Shown piece by piece: positions 9,568 to 18,281 of a stretch of 44,351 nt of DNA. The position numbers and the translations under genes are program-made. The stretch's first letter is position 1. Every line of letters starts with the position of its first letter. The stretch is from an uncultured Bacilli bacterium (lineage in GTDB: Bacteria; Bacillota_I; Bacilli_A; RF39; UBA660): contig CANRPA010000005.1 in the NCBI GenBank assembly GCA_947632395.1, positions 1 through 44,351 of the forward strand. Reading direction: 5' to 3'. A model generated the notes under the pieces. That model was not told the DNA's origin and did no database searches. It saw only the letters and a list, made by a program, of their open reading frames with translations.

Positions 9568-10818
9568 ATGTTTGGAAGCGTCAAACAAATATTTACTTCA
9601 AAAAATCGTGATTTGTTAAAAAGAGTTTTATTCACATTATTCGCTTTACTAATATTTAAAATTGGAACAGCTATAGTTGTTCCAGGGGTTAATGTTAGTA
9701 CTTCGGGAATGTCATTTTTGGAAATAATAAATGCTATGAGTGGTGGAGCATTCTCAAATGCATCAATATTTGCACTTGGTGTTACACCATATATAACAGC
9801 GCAAATCATAATTCAATTATTATGTGCAGATATAGTTCCATATTTAGCAGAATTATCAAAACAAGGTGGCGTTGGTAGAAGAAAATTAAACCAAATAACT
9901 AGAGTTACAGGTATATGCCTTGGCTTTTTACAAGGATACCTATATTCATTTGCATATATAGGAAATGGAACTGCAATGGATTATATATTATATTCATTAA
10001 TTCTAACTGCAGGTACAGCACTTCTTATGTGGATAGCAGATGAAATAACTCTAAAAGGTATTGGAAATGGAATGTCATTGATAATAATGGCTGGTATTAT
10101 AAGTGTTTTACCTGGAATGTTTAAAGATTTATGGGTAGAATTAACAGTTAAAGGATTTTTAGGAATAATGACGTTTATTGCTTTTGTATTAGTATTTTTA
10201 GCGATTGTAGTAGGTGTTATTTATGTTGAAACAGCAGAAAGAAGAATACCTATTCAATATGCTAATAAATCAACTAGTACTTTAGGTAAGCAAAGTTATA
10301 TTCCATTTAAATTAAATAGTGCAGGAGTTATGCCAGTAATATTTGCATCTGCATTACTTTCAATACCACAAATTTTATCCGCAGTTATAAAGAAAGATGG
10401 TTTTACATTATTTGTACAAAAGTATTTATCATATACTAATGGTACAGGACTAATTTTATATATAATATTAATCTTTGTATTTGCATATTTATATACATTT
10501 ATGCAACTTAAACCCAAAGAAATGTCTGATAATTTAAATCAAAATGGCGGATACATACCAGGTATAAGACCAGGTAATGAAACTATAAAATATATAAACA
10601 CAGTGTTAACTAGAATAACAATTGTTGGTGCATCATTTTTAACATTGCTTGCAATACTTCCAATATTGTTTGATAAATTTTCTAATTTAGCAACTCAAGT
10701 TACTATTAGTGGTACAGGATTACTTATCGTAGTTGGAGTTGCACTTGAAATATTTAAACAATTTGAAAGTCAATTAATAAGTAGGACTTATACTAGAGGT
10801 AGGAGAGGAAGAAAATGA
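9568..10818 (+). CDS. secY: Protein translocase subunit SecY
   Basis: SecY forms the membrane channel used by SecA and by the ribosome for protein export and insertion. The 416 residues hold about ten hydrophobic segments. GVTPYITAQIIIQLL (plug/TM2 region), the AERRIPIQYA loop after TM5 and the C-terminal KQFESQLISRTYTRGRRGRK are typical. It begins one base after the rplO stop and overlaps adk by four bases (ATGA). secA lies 8 kb downstream. Confidence 0.98.
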   Translation: MFGSVKQIFTSKNRDLLKRVLFTLFALLIFKIGTAIVVPGVNVSTSGMSFLEIINAMSGGAFSNASIFALGVTPYITAQIIIQLLCADIVPYLAELSKQGGVGRRKLNQITRVTGICLGFLQGYLYSFAYIGNGTAMDYILYSLILTAGTALLMWIADEITLKGIGNGMSLIIMAGIISVLPGMFKDLWVELTVKGFLGIMTFIAFVLVFLAIVVGVIYVETAERRIPIQYANKSTSTLGKQSYIPFKLNSAGVMPVIFASALLSIPQILSAVIKKDGFTLFVQKYLSYTNGTGLILYIILIFVFAYLYTFMQLKPKEMSDNLNQNGGYIPGIRPGNETIKYINTVLTRITIVGASFLTLLAILPILFDKFSNLATQVTISGTGLLIVVGVALEIFKQFESQLISRTYTRGRRGRK

Positions 10819-11477
10819 AAAATATAATTTTAATAGCTGCTCCTTCTGCTGGTAAAGGTACTGTGTCAAATTTTTTAACAAAAGAATATGGTATACCTCA
10901 TATATCTACTGGAGATATATTGAGAGAAAAAGCCAAAGAGGATTCAGATTTAGGTAGAGATATTAAATATAAAATTGACAATGGAATATTTGTTAGTGAA
11001 GATATAATTCTCGATATTCTAAAATCTAGAATTCAAGAAGAAGATTGTAACAATGGGTACATTTTAGATGGATTTCCACGAGATGTATCACAGGCAGAAA
11101 GTTATCAAAAAATACTTAAAGAAATAGGAAAAAATATTGGAGTAGTTATCGTTATAGATGTAAGTTTAGAAACTGCTCTAAAAAGAATTGCAGGAAGGGT
11201 AATATGTCCTAAATGCAAAAGCGTTTATAGCACTAATTCAGATGGTGTGAAACCTAAAGTAGATGGTATTTGCGATAAATGTAACGAACCACTTGTAAAA
11301 AGAGTAGATGATAACGAAGAAACATATATGAATAGATATAATACATATATGGAAAAGACATATCCATTAATAGAATATTATGAAAAACAAAATATAGTTT
11401 ATCATGTTGATGGTAATGTAAGTGTTGAATATACTCATAAACAAGTTAAAGAAATTTTAGGAGAAGAAAATGATTAA
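10815..11477 (+). CDS. adk: Adenylate kinase
   Basis: Cytoplasmic enzyme converting ATP plus AMP to two ADP. ISTGDILR, DGFPRDVSQAE and GRVICPKC are family motifs. The lid carries a four-cysteine zinc site (CPKC ... CDKC), as in many Gram-positive enzymes. One oddity: the P-loop reads AAPSAGKGT where most members have GPPGAGKGT, so the first Gly and the second Gly are replaced. The catalytic Lys and the rest of the fold look intact. 220 residues is normal. Overlaps secY by four bases and map by eight. Confidence 0.96.
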   Translation: MKNIILIAAPSAGKGTVSNFLTKEYGIPHISTGDILREKAKEDSDLGRDIKYKIDNGIFVSEDIILDILKSRIQEEDCNNGYILDGFPRDVSQAESYQKILKEIGKNIGVVIVIDVSLETALKRIAGRVICPKCKSVYSTNSDGVKPKVDGICDKCNEPLVKRVDDNEETYMNRYNTYMEKTYPLIEYYEKQNIVYHVDGNVSVEYTHKQVKEILGEEND

Positions 11478-12216
11478 CATTAAAACTCCAAGAGAGATAG
11501 AACTAATGCGCGTAGCTGGTGAAATAGTAGGTGATACACATAAGTATCTAATTCCGTTTTTAAAACCAGGAATTACTACTAAGGAAATAGATTCACTAGC
11601 ACGCGACTATATTATAAAAAGAGATGCGACTCCATCTTGTTATCATTATGAAGGTTATCCAGCAAATATCTGTATTTCAATTAATGAAGAAGTTGTACAT
11701 GGTATTGCTAGTAACAGAAAGTTATGTGATGGGGATATAGTTACTCTAGATATATGTGCTTGCTATAAAGGATATCATGGTGATAGTGCATGGTCATATC
11801 CAATTGGAAATATATCAGAGGAGAAAAAATATTTACTTGAACATACAGAAAAAGCATTATTTAAAGGTTTAGAACAAGTTAAATCAGGAGCTCGTGTTGG
11901 CGATATAGGATATGCTGTTGAAAAATATGCAACAGAACATAACCTAGGAGTAGTAAAAGAATTAGTAGGTCATGGTGTAGGAAATAAATTACACGAAGAT
12001 CCAGATGTTCCTAACTACGGTAAAAAAAATACTGGACCTATCTTAAAAGAAGGAATGGTTATTGCTGTAGAACCCATGTTAAATTTAGGAACTGCAGATG
12101 TTTATTTATTAGATGATGATTGGACAGTAGTTACTGCTGACAATCAGCCGTCAGCTCACTTTGAACATACAGTGTTAATTACCAAAGATGGATATGAAAT
12201 ATTAACAAAGAGGTGA
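11470..12216 (+). CDS. map: Type I methionine aminopeptidase
   Basis: Removes the initiator Met from nascent proteins with two metal ions. The metal ligands can be seen in order: VTLDICACYKGYHGDSAW (two Asp), GHGVG (His), EPMLNL (Glu) and FEHTVLIT (Glu). 248 residues is normal for the type I enzyme, with no extra N-terminal domain. The start overlaps the adk stop by eight bases; GGAG lies just upstream. The adk-map-infA order is standard in Firmicutes. Confidence 0.97.
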   Translation: MINIKTPREIELMRVAGEIVGDTHKYLIPFLKPGITTKEIDSLARDYIIKRDATPSCYHYEGYPANICISINEEVVHGIASNRKLCDGDIVTLDICACYKGYHGDSAWSYPIGNISEEKKYLLEHTEKALFKGLEQVKSGARVGDIGYAVEKYATEHNLGVVKELVGHGVGNKLHEDPDVPNYGKKNTGPILKEGMVIAVEPMLNLGTADVYLLDDDWTVVTADNQPSAHFEHTVLITKDGYEILTKR

Positions 12217-12219
12217 AAT

Positions 12220-12435
12220 ATGGCAAAAGAAGATGTTATTGAGATGGAAGGTAAAGTATTAGAGGTATTGCCAGGCTATGAATTTAAAGTAGAACTAGCA
12301 AACAAACATGTAATTACGGCACACGTTTCAGGTAAAATACGAATGAACATGATTCGAATTTTAGCTGGTGACACAGTAATGGTTGAATTATCAACTTACG
12401 ATTTAACACGTGGTCGTATAACCTACAGAAAATAG
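12220..12435 (+). CDS. infA: Translation initiation factor IF-1
   Basis: IF-1 blocks the 30S A site during initiation. [19 protein letters not shown] and the C-terminal [12 protein letters not shown] are diagnostic of this 71-residue OB-fold protein. It follows map by three bases, with AGAGGTG in the end of map as binding site. Confidence 0.97.
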   Translation: MAKEDVIEMEGKVLEVLPGYEFKVELANKHVITAHVSGKIRMNMIRILAGDTVMVELSTYDLTRGRITYRK

Positions 12436-12447
12436 GAGGTAAGAAAG

Positions 12448-12561
12448 ATGAAAGTTAAACCATCAGTAAAACCAATGTGTGAAAAATGTAAAGTTATTAA
12501 ACGTAAGGGTAAAGTAATGGTAATTTGTGAAAACCCAAAACATAAACAAAGACAAGGTTAA
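12448..12561 (+). CDS. rpmJ: 50S ribosomal protein L36
   Basis: Missed by the ORF track because it is only 37 residues. ATG lies seven bases after AGGAGG; the product begins [15 protein letters not shown] and ends [11 protein letters not shown]. Three Cys and one His (C11, C14, C27, H32) make the zinc ribbon of the C+ form. It sits between infA and rpsM, its normal place. Confidence 0.97.
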   Translation: MKVKPSVKPMCEKCKVIKRKGKVMVICENPKHKQRQG

Positions 12562-12576
12562 AATAGGAGGTGTTTT

Positions 12577-12942
12577 ATGGCACGTATTAAAGGTGTAAAT
12601 ATACCAGATAATAAAAGAATAGAAATTTCACTTACTTATGTATATGGAATTGGAAGAAGTCTTTCAAATAAAATCTTAAAAGACGCAAAAGTTAATCCAG
12701 ATACAAGAGCTGGAAAACTTACAAATGATGAATTAAATGCAATTCGTGATCAAGTTGATAAGTATATGACAGAAGGAGATCTTCGTCGTGAAGTAAATAT
12801 GAATATTAAAACTAAAATGGAAATAAATTCATATCAAGGAGATCGTCATAAAAAAGGTTTACCTGTAAGAGGTCAAAGAACAAATAGAAATGCTCGTACT
12901 CGTAAAGGTAAAGGTAAAGTAGTTGCTAATAAGAAAAAATAG
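12577..12942 (+). CDS. rpsM: 30S ribosomal protein S13
   Basis: S13 contacts the P-site tRNA and L5. [21 protein letters not shown] and the C-terminal [21 protein letters not shown] are signatures; 121 residues is normal. RBS AGGAGG. Confidence 0.98.
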   Translation: MARIKGVNIPDNKRIEISLTYVYGIGRSLSNKILKDAKVNPDTRAGKLTNDELNAIRDQVDKYMTEGDLRREVNMNIKTKMEINSYQGDRHKKGLPVRGQRTNRNARTRKGKGKVVANKKK

Positions 12943-12965
12943 TTGTGATTAAAGGAGGATAAATT

Positions 12966-13349
12966 ATGGCTTATAAATCAAGAAAAAGAAAAGTGAAGAA
13001 AAATGTACCAGAAGGTAAAGCTTACGTTCATTCAACATTCAATAATACTATTGTAACAATTACTGATAATGATGGTAATGCAATAAGTTGGGCTTCTGCT
13101 GGGACTTTAGGTTTCAAAGGAAGTAAAAAGTCAACTCCATTCGCAGCTGGTATGAGTGCTGAAGCAGCAGGTAAAGCAGCATACGATATGGGTATGAGAA
13201 AAGTTGAAGTATTTGTAAAAGGTTTAGGATCAGGTAAAGAAACAGCAATCCGTTCACTTCAAACAGCAGGTTTAGAAATTACATCTATATCTGATGTTAC
13301 ACCTATACCACACAATGGATGTCGTCCACCAAAACGTCCACGTGGATAA
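12966..13349 (+). CDS. rpsK: 30S ribosomal protein S11
   Basis: S11 forms part of the mRNA exit site on the 30S platform. [16 protein letters not shown] and the C-terminal [19 protein letters not shown] are diagnostic; 127 residues is normal. RBS AAGGAGG. The rpoA binding site follows its stop directly. Confidence 0.98.
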   Translation: MAYKSRKRKVKKNVPEGKAYVHSTFNNTIVTITDNDGNAISWASAGTLGFKGSKKSTPFAAGMSAEAAGKAAYDMGMRKVEVFVKGLGSGKETAIRSLQTAGLEITSISDVTPIPHNGCRPPKRPRG

Positions 13350-13363
13350 GAGGAGGAATGAAA

Positions 13364-14314
13364 ATGTTAAATTTTGAAAAACCAATATATAAAATAACTG
13401 AATATGTAGAAGATAAAAATTATGGTAAATTTGAATTAGAACCACTTGAAAGAGGTTTTGGTACAACTTTAGGTAATGCTCTTAGAAGAGTAATGCTATC
13501 TAGTATGCCAGGAAGTGCTATAGTAGCAGTAAAAATAGATGGAGTTATGCATGAATTCCAAACTATGGATGGTATAGTAGAAGACGTAACAACTATAGTT
13601 TTAAATTTAAAGAATGTAGTTGTTAAGAAAAATGTAGAAGAAGAAGTAATTCTTAAACTATACGCTGATAAAGAAGGTGTAGTAACTGCCGGAGATATCG
13701 AGGAAAACACAGATGTTGAAATTATTAATAAAGACCAAGTAATAGCAACTATTGCTAAAGGTGGAAAACTTGATATGGAATTAATAGTAGCAAATGGACG
13801 CGGTTATGTACCATCAACAGAAAATAAAAAATATATTGAAAATCAAAAAATAGGATTCATTCCAATTGATGCATTGTATTCACCAATTGAAAGAGTTAGT
13901 TATGAAATAGATAGTGCACGTGTTGGTCAAGATGCTAGTTATGATAAACTAATAATGGAAGTATTTACAAATGGATCAATTAGACCAGAAGAAGCTATGG
14001 CTCTTGCAGCAAAAATTATGATTGAACATTTAAATATAGTAACTAATTTAAGTGAAATAGCTGATATTACAGGAATAATGAACGCTAAGCAAGAAGATAG
14101 TAAAATAAAAAAATTAGAAACTTCAATAGATGATTTAGATTTCTCAGTAAGAGCATACAATTGTTTAAAAAGAGCTGGAGTTAATACTCTTGGGGATTTA
14201 ACAGCTAAATCAGAAGTAGAAATGATGAAAATTCGTAACTTAGGTAAAAAGTCTTTAAAAGAAGTAATCGATAAGATTAAGGATATGGGACTTAGATTCC
14301 GCGAAGACGATTAA
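13364..14314 (+). CDS. rpoA: DNA-directed RNA polymerase subunit alpha
   Basis: Alpha nucleates RNA polymerase assembly and its C-terminal domain binds UP elements and activators. [26 protein letters not shown] (N-terminal domain) and the helix-hairpin-helix [22 protein letters not shown] (C-terminal domain, about residues 245-316) are diagnostic. The track starts at 13319 inside rpsK. The ATG at 13358 lies only one base after AGGAGG, so the one at 13364 with seven-base spacing is the better start, giving 316 residues, the usual length. Confidence 0.97.
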   Translation: MLNFEKPIYKITEYVEDKNYGKFELEPLERGFGTTLGNALRRVMLSSMPGSAIVAVKIDGVMHEFQTMDGIVEDVTTIVLNLKNVVVKKNVEEEVILKLYADKEGVVTAGDIEENTDVEIINKDQVIATIAKGGKLDMELIVANGRGYVPSTENKKYIENQKIGFIPIDALYSPIERVSYEIDSARVGQDASYDKLIMEVFTNGSIRPEEAMALAAKIMIEHLNIVTNLSEIADITGIMNAKQEDSKIKKLETSIDDLDFSVRAYNCLKRAGVNTLGDLTAKSEVEMMKIRNLGKKSLKEVIDKIKDMGLRFREDD

Positions 14315-14331
14315 TAGTTAGGAGGAATATT

Positions 14332-14688
14332 ATGGCTTATAGAAAATTAGGACGCAAAAATAAACATAGAAGAAGTATGCTTGCTAATTTGACTAAAGAT
14401 GTTATCATGAATGAAAGAATAGAAACAACAGAAACTAGAGCTAAAGAAGTTCGTAAATTTGTTGATAAAATGATTACTTATGGTAAAGATGGTTCTTTAG
14501 TATCAAGAAGAAAAGCATTAGCATTTTTACATAACAATGAAACAGTAGTTAAAAAAGTTTTTGATGATTTAGCTAAACGTTATGAAAATCGTAATGGTGG
14601 TTATACAAGAATTTTAAAACTTACTGAACGCCGTGGGGATGATGCTTTAATGGTTATTTTAGAGTTAGTTGAGGGAGATGCAAAATAA
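14332..14688 (+). CDS. rplQ: 50S ribosomal protein L17
   Basis: L17 sits near the tunnel exit. [20 protein letters not shown] and the C-terminal [23 protein letters not shown] are typical; 118 residues is normal. RBS AGGAGG. Last gene of the ribosomal run: a terminator stem starts within its final codons. Confidence 0.98.
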   Translation: MAYRKLGRKNKHRRSMLANLTKDVIMNERIETTETRAKEVRKFVDKMITYGKDGSLVSRRKALAFLHNNETVVKKVFDDLAKRYENRNGGYTRILKLTERRGDDALMVILELVEGDAK

Positions 14689-14702
14689 TCTCTCTTTTTT
14701 CT
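14671..14702 (+). terminator. Terminator of the ribosomal operon
   Basis: The stem GAGGGAGAT / ATCTCTCTT (with G-T pairs) encloses GCAAAATA and runs into a T tract. It overlaps the rplQ stop codon. It separates the ribosomal run from the agr-type regulator. Confidence 0.85.
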
Positions 14703-14786
14703 TCTAACATATACAACTTGTCTAAATGCGTTGTAAAATAAGGGGTTTTGTGGTAACATAATGGTGTTAGAATAGGAGTTGGTAGT

Positions 14787-15488
14787 ATGATTAACTTTAT
14801 ATTATGCGAAGATAATGCGAAAGATAGAAAAATTGAAATATCAGTAGTAAAGGAATTTATTAAAGAAAATAAGATAGATGGAAAAATTCATTTATTTGAT
14901 GACTATGATAATAGATTTAATAGTATTATAAAAGAAAAACTACCTAATAAGATATATTTATTAGATATTGAAACACCTTCAGGTTCTGGTATAGATGCAG
15001 CAAGAAAAATAAGAAGGATAGATATGGATAGTGTAATTACATTTTTAACATCACATGAAGAATTAGGTAATATAGTATTAAAAAATGATTTAATGTATTT
15101 ATCATTTATAAATAAGTTTGATAATTTTTCTGATAGACTTAATAATTCATTAAAAAAATCATTATATGTATTAAATCAAAAACAAGCAATAAAATTTATC
15201 GATAGAAATATTTCATATACAATAAAATTAAATGACATTTTGTACATAACAACTGATAGTTTTGAAAGAAAAACAATAATTAAAACAGATTATTCTGAAT
15301 TTAAAGTTAATAAGACTTTATCAGAAATAGTTAATATGTTAGATGATAGATTTATTCAAACTCATAGAGCATGTTATATAAATTCTGATAGAAAAGTTAT
15401 GATTGATAAAAATACTAAAACAATCACATTTGATAACAATGAAACAATTTCTCTTCTTTCTGATAAATTTAAGAAAGTTGTGTGTTGA
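14787..15488 (+). CDS. agrA: LytTR-family response regulator, AgrA-like
   Basis: A 233-residue two-domain regulator. Residues 1-125 form a receiver with the acid pair E8-D9 and a phosphoacceptor Asp at D60 (IYLLDIETPSG). Residues from about 135 are a LytTR DNA-binding domain (IKFIDRNISYTIKLNDILYI ... FIQTHRACYIN). Such proteins are phosphorylated by AgrC-type kinases and activate the agr promoter. The kinase gene follows after one base, and agrB/agrD lie convergent just beyond, so it is the likely regulator of a peptide quorum-sensing circuit. RBS TAGGAG. The gene symbol is by homology; the order (regulator first, then kinase) differs from the staphylococcal BDCA order. Confidence 0.88.
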   Translation: MINFILCEDNAKDRKIEISVVKEFIKENKIDGKIHLFDDYDNRFNSIIKEKLPNKIYLLDIETPSGSGIDAARKIRRIDMDSVITFLTSHEELGNIVLKNDLMYLSFINKFDNFSDRLNNSLKKSLYVLNQKQAIKFIDRNISYTIKLNDILYITTDSFERKTIIKTDYSEFKVNKTLSEIVNMLDDRFIQTHRACYINSDRKVMIDKNTKTITFDNNETISLLSDKFKKVVC

Positions 15489-15489
15489 T

Positions 15490-16809
15490 ATGATAGAAAA
15501 TTTATATTTAATTTTTGCCTGTATGATTCTAGTTTGTTCTCTTATATACGTATGGCATAAATTGTTAAATAAAAAGATTAATTTTACTGATTATAAATTA
15601 TATATTTCATTGGTTTCAATAACGGCTATTTCTTATTTTAATTTTTATATTGTAGATAAATTTATAAGAGTAATATTAATAACAATTGTTTTCATGTTTT
15701 TCTTTAGATATTTATTTAAAGAAAATCTACAAAAATGTATAATAACTCCGATTTTTTATCAAATATTATTAATGATAGTTGAAGCAATTTTTATGTTGTT
15801 AACAATAACAATATTTAAATTAAATTTAGGAACTTTTAGATATGAGTATGTTGGTACGTTCTTTTCTAATGTTGCAATTTCTATACTAACAATATTAATT
15901 GTAAATATTCCTATTACTAAAAAAATCTATAATATTATATTGAAATATGTAGAAAAAATTAAAAAGGAAATATTAATAATGCTTTCTTTGGGATTAATAT
16001 TTGTTTTTAATATAGTTGAAGTTATTACATATTATAAAGTTGATGTTAGAATTTTAGTAATAAGTAATATGATATTTATGTCATTTTGTTTTTTCATAAT
16101 GATATATTTGTTTAAAACACAAAGTAATTACAATAAAGTATCTAGTAAATATAATATAGCTACAAAAAGTTTGAATGATTATGAAGAAATGATGACAAAA
16201 TATAGAGTTGCAAATCATGAAAATAAAAATTTACTTAAAACAATTAGAGCTATGATTTTAAATAATGAAAAAGATATACCTAAATATATAGACACTATTG
16301 TTGAAGAAAAATATGAAGTAGATGATAAACTTTTATTTAAAATGAGTGTAATACCAACAGGTGGACTTAGGGCAACAATTTATTCAGAAATATTAAAAAT
16401 CAAAGAAAATAAAATAGACTATAATTTAAATATAGATAGAAAAATTAAATCAATAGATTTTATAGAAATGGATACTAATGTAATTTTAGATATATGTAAA
16501 ATTGTTAGTGTATTCATAGATAACGCAATAGAAGAAGTTAAAAATATAAAGAATAAATATATTGGAATAGATTTATATATGGATGATGACAAACTAAATA
16601 TAAAAATTTCCAATTGTTATAAAAGTAAAATAGAATTAGATAAAATTTTTGATGAAGGATATACAACAAAAGGTTCTGGACATGGTTATGGATTGCCTTT
16701 AGTAAAAGAAATAATAAAAAAGAATACTATATTTGAAAATCGATTAGAAATTACAGATGAAATATTTAGCCAAATATTGATTATTAAAATAAAAAAGAAT
16801 TACATTTAA
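15490..16809 (+). CDS. agrC: Membrane sensor histidine kinase, AgrC-like
   Basis: The N-terminal half (about residues 1-210) has six or seven hydrophobic segments. It is followed by a coiled region and an HPK10-type kinase: H-box VANHENKNLLKT with His at about 243, N-box FIDNAIEEV and G-box GSGHGYGLPLVKEI. This is the AgrC layout, a receptor for a cyclic autoinducer peptide that signals to the LytTR regulator. The ORF track starts at 15403 inside the regulator gene; ATG at 15490, one base after the regulator's TGA, is better and gives 439 residues. The last codons lie in a bidirectional terminator facing agrD. Confidence 0.87.
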   Translation: MIENLYLIFACMILVCSLIYVWHKLLNKKINFTDYKLYISLVSITAISYFNFYIVDKFIRVILITIVFMFFFRYLFKENLQKCIITPIFYQILLMIVEAIFMLLTITIFKLNLGTFRYEYVGTFFSNVAISILTILIVNIPITKKIYNIILKYVEKIKKEILIMLSLGLIFVFNIVEVITYYKVDVRILVISNMIFMSFCFFIMIYLFKTQSNYNKVSSKYNIATKSLNDYEEMMTKYRVANHENKNLLKTIRAMILNNEKDIPKYIDTIVEEKYEVDDKLLFKMSVIPTGGLRATIYSEILKIKENKIDYNLNIDRKIKSIDFIEMDTNVILDICKIVSVFIDNAIEEVKNIKNKYIGIDLYMDDDKLNIKISNCYKSKIELDKIFDEGYTTKGSGHGYGLPLVKEIIKKNTIFENRLEITDEIFSQILIIKIKKNYI

Positions 16810-16827
16810 TTCAATGCAATTCTTTTT
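16792..16827. terminator. Bidirectional terminator between agrC and agrD
   Basis: A 10-base stem AAAAAGAATT / AATTCTTTTT, extended by CATT/AATG past one mismatch. It has A and T tracts on both sides, so it can stop transcripts arriving from either direction. It lies between the convergent kinase gene and agrD and overlaps the end of the kinase gene. Confidence 0.85.
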
Positions 16828-16828
16828 C

Positions 16829-16945
16829 TTATTTAATTAAACTTTCTGGACATTCTGGTTCATCAATCATTAAAAAAAAGCATGCTTGACTTCCAGTTTT
16901 AGCAGATCCTATGCCTAACATAGCTAATAAATTTGCAAAAAACAT
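16829..16945 (-). CDS. agrD: AgrD-type autoinducing peptide precursor
   Basis: A 38-residue ORF absent from the track, read on - behind a strong AGGAGG (spacing 6-7). It has the three AgrD parts. First, an amphipathic, hydrophobic leader (MFFANLLAMLGIG). Second, a core with the ring cysteine C22 in GSQACFFLMI. Third, an acidic C-terminal recognition segment DEPECPESLIK, which matches the conserved DE..xP.EL pattern of AgrD. AgrB would cut before D28 (or after M26) and join C22 to the new C terminus as a thiolactone, giving a five- or six-residue ring such as CFFLM or CFFLMI. It lies 57 bases downstream of agrB on the same strand. A second Cys (C32) in the discarded tail is unusual. The mature N terminus cannot be read from sequence. 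Confidence 0.9.
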   Translation of the reverse strand: MFFANLLAMLGIGSAKTGSQACFFLMIDEPECPESLIK

Positions 16946-17002
16946 ACTTCTCCTCCTCTCTTTATTCTTTTATATATTTAAACCTCAAAATAAAGTTTAA
17001 AC

Positions 17003-17623
17003 CTAATTATTTAAAAAATCTGGATGATTCTGTAAAAACGTTATATAGTTGTTGTAAGGTAATTTGAATAATTTATAAACACAAGGTGATATTAAACAAT
17101 TTTCTAATATACTAGATAGTATTAAACAGTTAGAAATAAAATTGTTATTTATAAGAACTGCTATAAAAGAAAATGTAATAACTATTAAAGTAGATATAGT
17201 TTTATAAACCAATCTTCTTTTTTTATTTACTATGGGTCTTTTATATGTATCAGCAGGTGAATTTTTAAAAATAAATATAATATTTAAAATACAAATAATA
17301 ATTTTAACATAAATATTAATATCTATATTTCTACATAAAATTGGTATTTCTATAAATATAATAGTAGAGCTTACTAAACAAATCCAACTTTTAGTAGCAT
17401 GTAATCCAAATGCTGTAGTTCTTATAATATTAAATAGAATCATAAATATTAATACATCTTTAAATATTCCTAATAATAAAGAAATTACACAAATAATAAT
17501 TAATTTATAAGAAGTTAAATATATACTAGTTAAACCATATTCTATTTCTTTTAATTTACCTTCATCGTAATCATTATATTTTTTTATATAATTCATGCAA
17601 TTATTAATAATAAACTTTTTCAT
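17003..17623 (-). CDS. agrB: AgrB-type peptide-processing membrane endopeptidase
   Basis: AgrB is the membrane cysteine protease that cleaves the AgrD C terminus and cyclises the signal peptide. The 206 residues hold four to six hydrophobic segments. The catalytic pair is visible as H75 and C82 in RTTAFGLHATKSWICLVSS, matching the family pattern R...G..HA.....C...S. SPADTYKRPI in the next loop is also a family motif. RBS AGAGGTAAG lies just before ATG. Together with agrD downstream it forms a two-gene - strand operon convergent with the regulator and kinase genes. Confidence 0.93.
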   Translation of the reverse strand: MKKFIINNCMNYIKKYNDYDEGKLKEIEYGLTSIYLTSYKLIIICVISLLLGIFKDVLIFMILFNIIRTTAFGLHATKSWICLVSSTIIFIEIPILCRNIDINIYVKIIICILNIIFIFKNSPADTYKRPIVNKKRRLVYKTISTLIVITFSFIAVLINNNFISNCLILSSILENCLISPCVYKLFKLPYNNYITFLQNHPDFLNN

Positions 17624-17885
17624 AAAACTTACCTCTTATGTTTACGATAAAATTATATAATGTAGCAACAAAATAATAAATATAAAATGCGTCAATGCAC
17701 AATATAATTGATTAATTCCAACAAATGTGATGTGCTATTTTGCACGTTTCCCCGTTTTAAACATTATAAATATGGTTTCATGTAATTTGACTTAATCTTA
17801 TATTTTAGGTGTGATAAAATGTTAATGTTTTCTATTTGATAAAATACTAGAAGCATGATTTTGTCGAAATTTGGAGAACGGTTAT

Positions 17886-17916
17886 GTATACTATATGTAT
17901 AAATTTTATAGTATAC
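17886..17916. promoter_or_regulatory. Perfect 10-base inverted repeat upstream of csp
   Basis: GTATACTATA (17886-17895) and TATAGTATAC (17907-17916) form a perfect palindrome around 11 bases in the 320-base gap between the divergent agrB and csp. It may be an operator or a leader hairpin of the cold-shock gene. No T tract follows, so it is not a terminator. Possible csp -10 sequences (TATACT) lie inside it, so the exact start of transcription is uncertain. The rest of the gap (17624-17885) holds the agrB RBS, a TATAAT on - at 17652-17657 and a small GTGC/GCAC palindrome, but no gene. Confidence 0.6.
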
Positions 17917-17953
17917 TTAGATTGTAATTAAATAGAAGGGAGATGTGAGTGTA

Positions 17954-18169
17954 ATGATTACAGGTAAAGTAAAATGGTTCAACAATGAAAAAGGCTTTGG
18001 ATTTATCGAATATAATGAGCATGAGGATATATTTGTTCACTATTCATCAATTATGTCAGAAGGTTACAAAACTTTAGTTGAAGGACAATATGTAAAATTT
18101 GAACTTGTTAGAACAGATAAAGGATTACAAGCAAAAAATGTAGTAGAAATCAAGACAGCTTTAGTATAA
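17954..18169 (+). CDS. csp: Cold-shock protein (CspA family)
   Basis: A single OB-fold RNA/DNA chaperone. [17 protein letters not shown] contains RNP1 and DIFVHYSS contains RNP2. The C-terminal half, [21 protein letters not shown], is typical. Start choice is uncertain: GTG at 17945 lies too close to GGGAG, and ATG at 17954 gives 71 residues starting MITGKVKWF, which matches the family. Monocistronic: a terminator follows within 20 bases. Confidence 0.95.
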   Translation: MITGKVKWFNNEKGFGFIEYNEHEDIFVHYSSIMSEGYKTLVEGQYVKFELVRTDKGLQAKNVVEIKTALV

Positions 18170-18184
18170 TCAACTTTGTGAAAT

Positions 18185-18214
18185 AAAACTATGTTAGTAT
18201 AAGTAGTTTTTTTT
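18185..18214 (+). terminator. Terminator of csp
   Basis: The stem AAAACTAT / GTAGTTTT (one G-T pair) is followed by a run of eight T in total. It lies 15 bases after the csp stop and just before the hpf promoter. Confidence 0.8.
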
Positions 18215-18231
18215 ATGCAAAAATTTGAATT

Positions 18232-18259
18232 TTGACAAAAATAAAAAATATGCTATAAT
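18232..18259 (+). promoter_or_regulatory. Promoter of hpf
   Basis: TTGACA (18232-18237) and TATAAT (18254-18259) with a 16-base spacer are nearly perfect sigma-A elements. They place the transcript start near 18266, so the upstream part of the ORF in the track (from 18225) is not translated. Confidence 0.9.
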
Positions 18260-18281
18260 GAAATCAGAAAGGATTGATGCT

